Shown: piece after piece, positions 12,656 to 20,061 of the stretch | Layout of the letters: each line of letters starts with the position of its first letter | How positions within the stretch are numbered: position 1 is the stretch's first letter | NCBI GenBank assembly: GCA_959027945.1 | Contig: CAUFRO010000036.1 | Location: 1 to 20,754, forward strand | Length of the DNA: 20,754 bases | Origin: an uncultured Collinsella sp. | Lineage (GTDB): Bacteria; Actinomycetota; Coriobacteriia; Coriobacteriales; Coriobacteriaceae | Reading direction: 5' to 3' | Translations under genes and position numbers: made by a program | Notes under the pieces: generated by a model | Told to the model about the DNA's origin: nothing | What the model saw: only the letters and a program-made list of their open reading frames with translations | Databases searched by the model: none

Positions 12656-13438
12656 TTAGAAGTCCAGCCTCACAGGAATACCTTGAGAGGCCATATACTC
12701 TTTGACTTCGCGAATGCTGAACGTCCCAAAGTGAAAGACGCTCGCCGCCAGCACGGCATCGGCCTCGCCCTCAATCACGCCCTCGGCAAAATGCTCGAGC
12801 GCGCCCACACCGCCGCTCGCAATTACCGGAATCGGCACCGCGCGCGCCACGGCGCGGGTGAGCGCCAGGTCAAATCCGGCCTTGGTGCCGTCGCGGTCCA
12901 TACTGGTGAGCAGGATCTCGCCGGCGCCGCGACGAGCCGCCTCCTCGGCCCACGCCACCGCGTCGATGCCCGTGGCGTTGCGGCCGCCCGCCGTGAAGAC
13001 CTCCCACTTGTCGGCACCAGATGCGCCGGGCAAACCGACGCGCTTGGCATCGATCGCCACGACCACGGCCTGGCTACCAAACGCCGCGGCAGCCTGGCTA
13101 ATCAGCGACGGGTCGCGCACGGCGGCAGAGTTGAGCGACACCTTGTCGGCACCGGCTGCAACCATGGTGCGCATGCCCGCCAGGTCGCGAAAACCGCCGC
13201 CCACGGTATAGGGAATGGCTAGCTCCTCGGCCGCATGCGCCGCCATCTCGATGGTCGTCGCACGGTTGTCGCTCGTGGCGGTAATGTCCAAGAAGACGAC
13301 CTCGTCCGCACCCTCGCGGTCGTAGGCGCGCGCCAGCTCCACCGGATCGCCCGCATCGCGCAGGCTCACAAAGTTGACGCCCTTAACCACGCGGCCGTCC
13401 TTAACATCCAGACAGGGAATTACGCGTTTGGTAAGCAT
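12656..13438 (-). CDS. hisF: Imidazole glycerol phosphate synthase, cyclase subunit
   Basis: A 260-residue (beta-alpha)8 barrel. The catalytic pair D11 (in P-C-L-D-V-K-D-G-R-V-V-K-G) and D130 (in V-V-A-I-D-A-K-R) are both at the positions known for HisF. It combines PRFAR with ammonia supplied by HisH to make imidazole glycerol phosphate plus AICAR. RBS GGGAGGAG sits in the end of hisA, and the start is 3 bases after the hisA stop. Confidence 0.98.
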   Translation of the reverse strand: MLTKRVIPCLDVKDGRVVKGVNFVSLRDAGDPVELARAYDREGADEVVFLDITATSDNRATTIEMAAHAAEELAIPYTVGGGFRDLAGMRTMVAAGADKVSLNSAAVRDPSLISQAAAAFGSQAVVVAIDAKRVGLPGASGADKWEVFTAGGRNATGIDAVAWAEEAARRGAGEILLTSMDRDGTKAGFDLALTRAVARAVPIPVIASGGVGALEHFAEGVIEGEADAVLAASVFHFGTFSIREVKEYMASQGIPVRLDF

Positions 13439-13441
13439 GGG

Positions 13442-14185
13442 CTACTCCTCCCCTCGGGCGGCGGCCAGCGCCTGGGCCAGGATAAAGTTGCCTTCGTAGA
13501 GCGCACGGCCGGTAATGGCGCCTTCAATCGCGCCCTCGCCCACCGCGGCCAGCGCGCGGATGTCGTCGAGCGTCGATATACCGCCCGAAGCCACAACGGG
13601 AAAGCCCGCGACATCGGCCACATGGCGATACGCCGCCACATCGATGCCCGTCTGCATGCCATCGCGCGCGATGTCGGTATACACCAGATGCTTAAAGCCC
13701 AGCTCGGAAAGCTGCGCCACGGCATCGTCGAGCGCCACGCCCGCGCCGTCGCGCCAGCCATTCACCTTGACCTGGCCGTCGCGCGCGGCAATATCTGCCA
13801 CCAACAGCTCGCCAAAGCCTTGGGCTGCCACCTCGGCAAAACCCGGCTCGGTCACCAGCACGGTGCCCAGCGCAATGCGGCGAGCACCATAGCCGGCCAA
13901 CTCGTCGATGCGCGCGAGCGAGCGGACGCCGCCGCCCACGTCCACGGACAGGCCGTCGACGCCGCAGATAGCCTTGATCGCCGCCGAGTTGGCAGCGCAC
14001 GCGTCCTCGTCCTCGCCAAAGGCAGCGGACAGGTCGACGACGTGCACCCAGCTCGCGCCCTGCTCGGCAAACGAGCGGGCAACGGCCATGGGGTCGTCGG
14101 AATATACCTTGCAGCGGCTGCGGTCGCCGCGCTCCAGGCGCACAACCTTGCCGCCGATCAGATCGATTGCGGGAAACAGGATCAT
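13442..14185 (-). CDS. hisA: ProFAR isomerase
   Basis: A 247-residue (beta-alpha)8 barrel isomerase, converting ProFAR to PRFAR. It begins P-A-I-D8-L-I-G-G-K-V-V-R-L, with D8 the catalytic acid, and later has D131 and Y-T-D171-I-A-R-D-G. The start is close to the Firmicutes-style HisA and not to the dual HisA/TrpF enzyme PriA of many actinobacteria, but I cannot exclude extra TrpF activity. It overlaps the hisH stop by 4 bases (ATGA), so translation is coupled. Confidence 0.96.
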   Translation of the reverse strand: MILFPAIDLIGGKVVRLERGDRSRCKVYSDDPMAVARSFAEQGASWVHVVDLSAAFGEDEDACAANSAAIKAICGVDGLSVDVGGGVRSLARIDELAGYGARRIALGTVLVTEPGFAEVAAQGFGELLVADIAARDGQVKVNGWRDGAGVALDDAVAQLSELGFKHLVYTDIARDGMQTGIDVAAYRHVADVAGFPVVASGGISTLDDIRALAAVGEGAIEGAITGRALYEGNFILAQALAAARGEE

Positions 14186-14883
14186 CGGCCAACCTCCTCG
14201 ACGATGTTGACGAAGTTCTTAAGGATGCGCTGACCAAGCGCGGAGGATTTCTCGGGATGGAACTGGCAGCCCCACACGTTGCCGCGACGCACGATGCACG
14301 GGAAACTCCGCGTGTAGTGTGTGCGCGCCAAAACATCAGCGGCATCGGCGTCGTCGGTCACCGCGTAGCTGTGAGTGAAGTACATGTTGGCGCCCTCGGC
14401 AAAACCGGCGAGCAGCGGGTCGGCAGCACCGGCGGGCGTCATGTGCACCTGGTCCCAGCCCACGTGCGGCACCTTCAGACGACTCGATTCCAAGCGCGTA
14501 CACGAACCGCGCATGATACCCAGGCCATCGACCCAGGGGCCGCCAGCCTGCTCGGGAGCGTTTCCGTCCGCGACCGCGCCCTCGTCCGCCGGCACGCCCT
14601 CGTTGCCGCGCTCAAAAAATAACTGAAGGCCCAGGCAGATGCCGAGCAGCGGAGTTCCAGCGGCGACAGTGTCGAGCACCGCGTCCGCCTCGCCGCTCTG
14701 GCGCATAAAGGCGATCGCGTCATAGAACGCGCCCACGCCCGGGATAACCAGGCCGTCGGCGCGGCGGATCTGCTCCGGATCGTCCGACGTGCAGGCGGCG
14801 GCACCGGCGCGCGCAAGCCCGCGCGCAACGCTCGACAAGTTGCCCTTGTGGTAGTCAACCACCACGATCTTCGGTTCGCCCAC
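14182..14883 (-). CDS. hisH: Imidazole glycerol phosphate synthase, glutaminase subunit
   Basis: Class I glutamine amidotransferase that feeds ammonia to HisF. It has the nucleophile Cys in G-I-C-L-G-L-Q, His/Glu in C-Q-F-H-P-E-K-S and the oxyanion-loop region P-G-V-G-A-F. I favour GTG 14883, giving V-G-E-P-K-I-V-V-V-D, because GGGAGG lies 5-6 bases upstream. An ATG at 14907 adds 8 residues but has a weaker RBS that may be masked by the hairpin 14908-14930. A loop after the nucleophile strand (R-G-N-E-G-V-P-A-D-E-G-A-V-A region) is longer than usual. It overlaps hisA by 4 bases. Confidence 0.95.
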   Translation of the reverse strand: MGEPKIVVVDYHKGNLSSVARGLARAGAAACTSDDPEQIRRADGLVIPGVGAFYDAIAFMRQSGEADAVLDTVAAGTPLLGICLGLQLFFERGNEGVPADEGAVADGNAPEQAGGPWVDGLGIMRGSCTRLESSRLKVPHVGWDQVHMTPAGAADPLLAGFAEGANMYFTHSYAVTDDADAADVLARTHYTRSFPCIVRRGNVWGCQFHPEKSSALGQRILKNFVNIVEEVGR

Positions 14884-14907
14884 GCGACCCTCCCTTTTCC
14901 CATTCAA

Positions 14908-14930
14908 AACCTGTCCCTTTTTGGCAGGTT
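14908..14930 (-). other. Short hairpin at the hisB-hisH junction
   Basis: AACCTG (14908-14913) and CAGGTT (14925-14930) form a 6-bp stem with an 11-base loop, covering the end of hisB and reaching to the upstream ATG of hisH. On the minus strand it is followed by TTGAATGG, too weak for a terminator. It may hide the ATG at 14907. Confidence 0.35.
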
Positions 14931-15516
14931 ACAGCGAGCCCTTGGTGCTGGGGATGCCCTGCACGCGGGGATCGAGCTCGCAGGCATGACGCATCGTGCG
15001 GCCCACGGCCTTAAAGGCGGCCTCGATAATGTGATGCGAGTTGCTGCCCGCCAGCTCGCGCACGTGCAGCGTGAGCTTGGTGCCGCGCGCAAAGGCGTAG
15101 AAGAACTCGACGGCCAGCTCGGTATCGAAGCTGCCCACGCGCTCGGTCGGCACGGGCAGCTCGCAGTAGGCCTGCCCGCGGCCCGAAATATCAACAGCAG
15201 CCATCACAAGCGTCTCGTCCATGGCAATCGCCGCGTCGGCAAAGCGCGTAATGCCCGCCTTGTCGCCCAGCGCCTGGCAAAACGCCTCGCCCAGCACAAT
15301 ACCCGTGTCCTCGACGGTGTGGTGCGCATCGACCTCCACGTCGCCCACCGCGTGCACCGTCAGATCGAACAGACCATGGCGCCCAAAGGCGTTGAGCATG
15401 TGGTCGAAAAACGGTACGCCGGTCGAGATATCGCACACACCGGATCCATCCAGGTCGAGTTTGACGACAATGTCGGTCTCGCCCGTCTTGCGGGTTACCT
15501 CGGCATAGCGGTCCAT
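14929..15516 (-). CDS. hisB: Imidazoleglycerol-phosphate dehydratase
   Basis: A 195-residue monofunctional HisB (dehydratase only, no phosphatase half). The twin manganese-binding motifs are visible: F-F-D-H39 with D-A-H65-H66-T-V-E-D, and S-N-S-H-H-I-I-E-A near the C-terminus. It turns IGP into imidazole acetol phosphate. Because the phosphatase half is absent, histidinol phosphate must be hydrolysed by another enzyme, fitting the PHP protein at 10788. ATG directly follows the hisC stop with no gap. Confidence 0.98.
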   Translation of the reverse strand: MDRYAEVTRKTGETDIVVKLDLDGSGVCDISTGVPFFDHMLNAFGRHGLFDLTVHAVGDVEVDAHHTVEDTGIVLGEAFCQALGDKAGITRFADAAIAMDETLVMAAVDISGRGQAYCELPVPTERVGSFDTELAVEFFYAFARGTKLTLHVRELAGSNSHHIIEAAFKAVGRTMRHACELDPRVQGIPSTKGSL

Positions 15517-16632
15517 CTACATCTCCTCCTTCACCAGCGCGGCAAACGCTGCCAGCACCTCGTCGTTTTCCTGCGGGGTGCCCACGGTAATGCGCAGGCA
15601 GTCCGCGAGCCCCGGCGCGTAGCTAAAGTCGCGCACCAGAATGGAATACTCGTCGCGCAGACGCTCGCGCACACGCGTGGCATGCGGCGTACGCACGAGC
15701 ACAAAGTTCGCCGAGCTCGGCCATGCCTCCACGGGCATGCCCTCGGCGGCCATCGCACGCAGCGCTGCAAGTTCGCGATCGCGCTCAGCCGCGACCTGAG
15801 CCACCACGGGCGCGTACGCATCGCGGGCACGCACGCAGGCGAGCGCCGCCGCCTGGCTCAGCACGTTAACCGAGTAGATCTGGCGAATCGCCGCGAACAC
15901 GTCAATAACCTCGGGCGCTGCGATCACATAGCCCAGGCGCGCGCCGGCAGCGCCAAACGCCTTGGACAGCGTGTGCAGAATCACCAGGTTGGGATGCTCG
16001 GCGATGAGCGCCTGCGCCGTCGTGGCAGCGCCAAACGAATCATCGGCAAACTCAACATAGGCCTCGTCGACCATCACCATGCCAGGGCACGCGTCGCACA
16101 GCGCCGCGACAAAATCGAGCGGAGCCACGTCGCACGTGGGATTGTTGGGCGAGGTGACGATCGCCAGGTTGCACTCGGGTGCCGCCGCGAGCACAGCGGC
16201 CTGGTCGAGCTCGAAGGTCGCCGGGTCGCGCCACACGTCGCGCACCTCGGTCTGGCATAGCGAGGCAAAAAACGCGTATTCGCTAAAGCACGGCGGGCAG
16301 TTGAGAAGCGTGCGGCCCGCGCCGCCAAACGCCAGCAGATAGTTATAGAGCAGCTCATCGCCGCCGTTGCCCACGCAAATGTTCTCGCGTGCCACGCTAT
16401 GCCAAGCAGCAAGCTCATCGCGCAGGTCGTTGGACATGGGATCGGGGTAGCGGTTGAGCGGTATGGCAGCCAGGGCGGCGTCGACCGCCTCGCGCACGCC
16501 GGCCGGCACGGGATAGGTGTTCTCGTTGGCCGAAAGGTTGATGCGCGTGGGCGTAAAGTTGGGATCGTAGGGCTCAATGCCGGCCAAGTAGGGCTGGACG
16601 AGCTCCTTCATGCGGGGCGTGAGTTCAGCCAT
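15517..16632 (-). CDS. hisC: Histidinol-phosphate aminotransferase
   Basis: A 371-residue PLP-dependent fold-type I aminotransferase. It has N-E-N at 36-38, G-N-G-G-D-E at 88-93, S-P-N-N-P-T at 161-166, D189-E-A-Y, and the Schiff-base lysine K224 in L-S-K-A-F-G-A-A-G. It converts imidazole acetol phosphate plus glutamate to histidinol phosphate. ATG 16632 has AGGAGG 7 bases upstream and lies 1 base after the hisD stop. The frame is open for 23 more residues upstream inside hisD, but that part is not family-like. Confidence 0.96.
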   Translation of the reverse strand: MAELTPRMKELVQPYLAGIEPYDPNFTPTRINLSANENTYPVPAGVREAVDAALAAIPLNRYPDPMSNDLRDELAAWHSVARENICVGNGGDELLYNYLLAFGGAGRTLLNCPPCFSEYAFFASLCQTEVRDVWRDPATFELDQAAVLAAAPECNLAIVTSPNNPTCDVAPLDFVAALCDACPGMVMVDEAYVEFADDSFGAATTAQALIAEHPNLVILHTLSKAFGAAGARLGYVIAAPEVIDVFAAIRQIYSVNVLSQAAALACVRARDAYAPVVAQVAAERDRELAALRAMAAEGMPVEAWPSSANFVLVRTPHATRVRERLRDEYSILVRDFSYAPGLADCLRITVGTPQENDEVLAAFAALVKEEM

Positions 16633-16633
16633 T

Positions 16634-18070
16634 TTAGGCCTCCTCGCCAGTCGGACCAGCGCCATCCGCACTTGCAGCCACCAGGTCCACACCCTCGGCA
16701 ACCGTCGCCACGGCGTCGCCCGGCCAGGCGACCTTGGTCAGATCGGCCGCGGCCAGCGACGCGGCGCTCACGGCATCCTCGCCCTGCTCCAGCACGCGGC
16801 GGCGCAGAGCGGCCGAAAGCGCGTGCGCCCACAGGCCCTCGGCCTCGGCCAGGCGCTGCGTAGCGGGAGCGTCCGAGAGCAGGCCCTCGGGTGTATAGCA
16901 AATGACACTCGAGCGCTTGACGAACTCCTCCACCGAAAGCGGGTTGGAGAACATGGCCGTGCCGCCGGTCGGCAGCGTGTGGTTGGGGCCGGCAACATAA
17001 TCGCCGAGCGGCTCGGAGCTCCAAGCGCCCACAAAGATGGCGCCGGCGTTGCGAATGCCGCCGAGCAGGCCCATCGCATCCTTGCAGTGCAGCTCCAGGT
17101 GCTCGGGCGCCACGGTGTTCACCGCCTCGACGGCGGCAGCCATATCGGCGGCCACCACGATGGTGCCCTCATTGTCGAGCGAGGCACGCGTGATCTCGGC
17201 ACGCGGCGACTGCGCGACCAGGATATCGATGCCGGCCTCGACCTCGCGCGCAAACTGCTCGTCGCAGGTCACGAGATAGCAGGCGGCCAGCGGATCGTGC
17301 TCGGCCTGGGCCATCAGGTCGGCCGCAACCACCATGGGCTTGGCCGTGGCGTCGGCCAGCACGCAAACCTCGGACGGGCCGGCGACCATGTCGATGCCCA
17401 CATCGCCCGACACGATCTGCTTGGCCGCGGCGACAAAGGCGTTGCCCGGGCCGGTGATCTTGTCGACGCGCGGAATGGTCTCGGTGCCGTACGCCAGCGC
17501 GGCCACGGCCTGGGCGCCGCCCACCATATAGATCTCGTCCACGCCGCCGAGCTTGGCAGCCGCAAGCGTATACGGGCTGATCAGGCCATCTTTTTGCGGC
17601 GGAGTCACCATGACCACGCGCTTGACGCCGGCCACCTTGGCGGGGATGGCGTTCATGAGCACCGTGGAGGGATACTGCGCGCGGCCTCCCGGCACGTAGA
17701 TGCCGGCCGCGGCAAGCGGGGTCACCTTAACGCCGAGCATCGTGCCGTCCGGGCGCGTGGTAAACCAGCTCTGCTCGACCTCGCGCTGGTGGAATTCGCG
17801 AATCTGGCGCGCGGCCTTCTCGAGCGCGGCGACAAAGGCCGGGTCGAGGCCTTCGAGCGCAGCATCGATCTGCTCCTGCGGCAGGCGGAAGCTTTCCAGC
17901 TCAACACCGTCAAAACGCTGGCAGTAATCGCGCACCGCGGCATCGCCGTTGGCGCGCACGTTGGCCACGATATCGCAGGCGGCGTCGACGATGTTCTGCG
18001 GCAGCACGCCCTTGCGGTTGAGCTGGTTGGTAACGAGGCGCTCACCGGGAGCAAGCTTGATGGTCTTCAT
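16634..18070 (-). CDS. hisD: Histidinol dehydrogenase
   Basis: A 478-residue zinc enzyme, the last two oxidation steps from histidinol to histidine with NAD. It has P-G-G-R-A-x-Y-P-S-T-V-L-M-N-A, G-P-G-N-x-F-V-A-A-A-K, G-P-S-E-V and A-P-E-H-L-E-L, the family's classic segments with the catalytic Glu-His pair. It is about 45 residues longer than typical bacterial HisD, mostly a C-terminal tail rich in Ala/Asp/Glu (after about residue 430) that looks disordered. It is 105 bases after hisZG; ATG has AGGGGAT upstream. Confidence 0.97.
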   Translation of the reverse strand: MKTIKLAPGERLVTNQLNRKGVLPQNIVDAACDIVANVRANGDAAVRDYCQRFDGVELESFRLPQEQIDAALEGLDPAFVAALEKAARQIREFHQREVEQSWFTTRPDGTMLGVKVTPLAAAGIYVPGGRAQYPSTVLMNAIPAKVAGVKRVVMVTPPQKDGLISPYTLAAAKLGGVDEIYMVGGAQAVAALAYGTETIPRVDKITGPGNAFVAAAKQIVSGDVGIDMVAGPSEVCVLADATAKPMVVAADLMAQAEHDPLAACYLVTCDEQFAREVEAGIDILVAQSPRAEITRASLDNEGTIVVAADMAAAVEAVNTVAPEHLELHCKDAMGLLGGIRNAGAIFVGAWSSEPLGDYVAGPNHTLPTGGTAMFSNPLSVEEFVKRSSVICYTPEGLLSDAPATQRLAEAEGLWAHALSAALRRRVLEQGEDAVSAASLAAADLTKVAWPGDAVATVAEGVDLVAASADGAGPTGEEA

Positions 18071-18175
18071 ATCGGAATCCCCTATCGGTCGAGGTTGTGT
18101 TCGAAAAACGAGAGGCCGGGCGGCGGCGCCAATCGGCCCGCAGCCCGTACGTTGGGGCGCCCGTGCGTGCTCGCG

Positions 18176-19891
18176 CTATTGTGCCGAGCCCGCGACGGGC
18201 TCAAAATGCTTGTCCTTCACGGCAGTCGCCAGGCGATCGGCCAGGTTGCGAACGCGCGGATCCAGGCGCGCGGCACCCGGGTTGACGAAGAAGCGGGCCG
18301 TGCAGTCCATAATGCGGCCGGTGATGACCAGATCGTTGTCGCGCAGCGTGGCACCCGTGGCGGTAATGTCCACGATGCGGTCGGTCATGCCAACGATGGG
18401 GCCCAACTCAATATTGCCGTGCAGCGAAACGATGTCGGCATTCACGCCACGCTCGGCATACCAAGCGCTCGCGATGCGCGGGTACTTGGTGGCCACGCGA
18501 AGAGAACCGCGGCGGGCATAGTTGCGCTCGGCCTGGCCAGCGCGCCATGCGGGCTCCGCCTCGATAAACGTGCACAGGCCGTAGCCCAGATCGACCAGCT
18601 GCAGCAGGTTAAGGTCGGCCTCGATAAGCGAATCCCAGCCGCAGATGCCGCAATCGGCACCACCGCAGCCCACAAAGGCGGGCGCATCGCTGGGGCGCAC
18701 AATGACAAACTCGATATCGCCGACCGTGCCCTCACCAGCGTGTGTGTCGCGGCCGCGCACGATGAGGTGACGACCGGGATCGCGCAGCTCCGAGACATCC
18801 AAGCCCGCGGCCTCGAGCACGTCGAGCGTGTCGGCCTTGAGCGAGCCCTTGGGCACGGCAATGCGCAGCGGACCCTCGGTGCCGCGGCCCACGGCATGGT
18901 CACCATCGGAGGCGGCGTCCTCGGCCGAGGTGCGCGCGGCCTCCAGACGCTCGAGCGAAAAGGCGAAGCCCGCCGCCGGCACCTCGATGCCGTCGCCGAA
19001 CGCGCCGGTAAAGATGGAGTCGTAGCGGCCGCCCGAGCCCACCGGATCGGGCAGGCCACCGGCGTAGGCCTTAAAGACCAGGCCCGTGTAGTAATCAAAA
19101 GAGTTCATGATGGAGAAGTCGAACGACAGCACCTGGGCGTCCTCGGGAGCCAGGCCCTCGACCAGAGCACGCAACTCGCGCGTCAGCGGCGCGACGATGC
19201 CGGCGGCCTCCAGCAGCGTGTCCACGCGGTCGAGCACCTCGGCACCGCCGTGCAGACGCGGCAGCTCGCAAATGGCGGCCTTGACGGCATCGGACTCGAC
19301 GCTTGCCGCCACGCGGGCATCGAGGCCCACAAAGTCGTTGGCGTGCACGCAGCACAGGGCCTCGGCAGCCAGCTCGCGATCCTCGCACGCCGCGAGCAGC
19401 TCCTTAAACGGGCGTACGCTACCTGCGATGATGCGTGCATCGGGCAGCGCCAGCTTGCGCACCGCCTCGGCCACGAGCGAGACAATCTCGACATCGCCCG
19501 CGGTATCGCCCGCACCGATAAGCTCAAAGCCCAACTGTGTAAACTGGCGCGAGCCGCCGGCATTGCGCTGGCACTCACGAACCACCGGCGCCTCGTAGCG
19601 AAGGCGCAGGGGCAGATCGGCCGCGCGCATGCGAGTCGAAACCAAGCGCACGATCGGCAACGTGTTGTCGGGACGGACCACCAGCAGTCGGCCGTCGTCA
19701 TCAAAGAGCTTGAACGGGGTGTCCGCAATGCGGCCGCCTTCCTCGAGCGAACCCTTGTCCTCGAGCAGCGGCGTCTCGACCGGAAGGTAATGATGCTCCC
19801 TGAAGCAGCCCTTCACCGTCAGCGCAATCTCCTCGCGCGCCTGAGCCTCCTCGGGCAATATGTCCCGGAATCCCCACGGTGTGGCCGTCAT
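18176..19891 (-). CDS. hisZG: HisZ-HisG fusion: ATP phosphoribosyltransferase, regulatory plus catalytic
   Basis: A 571-residue fusion. Residues 1-320 are HisZ, a histidyl-tRNA-synthetase paralogue: P-W-G-F-R-D-I-L-P at the start, motif 2 around R-Y-E-A-P-V-V-R (98-105) and Q-F-T-Q-L-G-F-E, and motif 3 A-A-G-F-A-F-S-L-E-R-L at 306-316. Residues 321-340 are a polar, low-complexity linker. Residues 341-571 are short-form HisG: V-P-K-G-S-L, D-I-E-F-V-I-V-R-P, V-A-T-K-Y-P-R-I-A and D-I-T-A-T-G-A-T-L as PRPP loop. It catalyses the first, feedback-controlled step, ATP plus PRPP. HisZ and short HisG normally are separate and form a hetero-octamer. It is first in the operon, with GAGGAGG 8 bases before ATG. 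Residues C409, C414 and C417 cluster in the G-C-G-G-A-D-C-G-I-C region. Confidence 0.95.
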   Translation of the reverse strand: MTATPWGFRDILPEEAQAREEIALTVKGCFREHHYLPVETPLLEDKGSLEEGGRIADTPFKLFDDDGRLLVVRPDNTLPIVRLVSTRMRAADLPLRLRYEAPVVRECQRNAGGSRQFTQLGFELIGAGDTAGDVEIVSLVAEAVRKLALPDARIIAGSVRPFKELLAACEDRELAAEALCCVHANDFVGLDARVAASVESDAVKAAICELPRLHGGAEVLDRVDTLLEAAGIVAPLTRELRALVEGLAPEDAQVLSFDFSIMNSFDYYTGLVFKAYAGGLPDPVGSGGRYDSIFTGAFGDGIEVPAAGFAFSLERLEAARTSAEDAASDGDHAVGRGTEGPLRIAVPKGSLKADTLDVLEAAGLDVSELRDPGRHLIVRGRDTHAGEGTVGDIEFVIVRPSDAPAFVGCGGADCGICGWDSLIEADLNLLQLVDLGYGLCTFIEAEPAWRAGQAERNYARRGSLRVATKYPRIASAWYAERGVNADIVSLHGNIELGPIVGMTDRIVDITATGATLRDNDLVITGRIMDCTARFFVNPGAARLDPRVRNLADRLATAVKDKHFEPVAGSAQ

Positions 19892-19926
19892 CTGGTGAGC
19901 CTCCTCATGCTGTGCTTCGTATAGAA

Positions 19927-19958
19927 CAGAAGACCGGCATAGCTCCGCCGGTCTTCTG
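19927..19958 (-). other. Perfect hairpin in the his operon leader
   Basis: CAGAAGACCGGC and GCCGGTCTTCTG (19927-19938 and 19947-19958) form a perfect 12-bp stem with an 8-base loop, 35 bases before the hisZG start. On the minus strand it is followed by TTCTATAC, not a real T-tract. No run of His codons and no T-box signature is visible upstream. It could be a 5' stabiliser, an operator dyad or an attenuator of another kind. Confidence 0.6.
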
Positions 19959-19966
19959 GGTACTTT

Positions 19967-19972
19967 AGCATA
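19967..19972 (-). promoter_or_regulatory. Possible -10 of the his operon
   Basis: Minus-strand TATGCT (19967-19972) would start transcripts at about the 19958 base of the leader hairpin. No good -35 lies 17 bases upstream. A second candidate, TTGGGT with TATGTT 16 bases later, exists further up near 20020. Both are weak. Confidence 0.25.
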
Positions 19973-20061
19973 CTAGAGTGTTTGCGGGGAGAATCGTCCT
20001 CCTCGGCTCACGCCGTATTCATTTGGAAACATAGGAGCGGATTGTCGCAACCCAACCCCAC

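Noticed and set aside
14848..16260. 470-codon plus-strand frame over hisB and hisC
   Set aside because: Shadow of real minus-strand genes; no domain motifs.
16610..19924. 1104-codon open frame on the plus strand
   Set aside because: It is wholly antisense to hisD and hisZG, with low-complexity His/Arg/Gly-rich translation, the mirror of biased codons. No RBS or family pattern.
19892..20061. His leader-peptide attenuator or T-box
   Set aside because: No run of CAC/CAT codons in any short ORF and no conserved T-box stretch were visible; only an unassigned hairpin remains.
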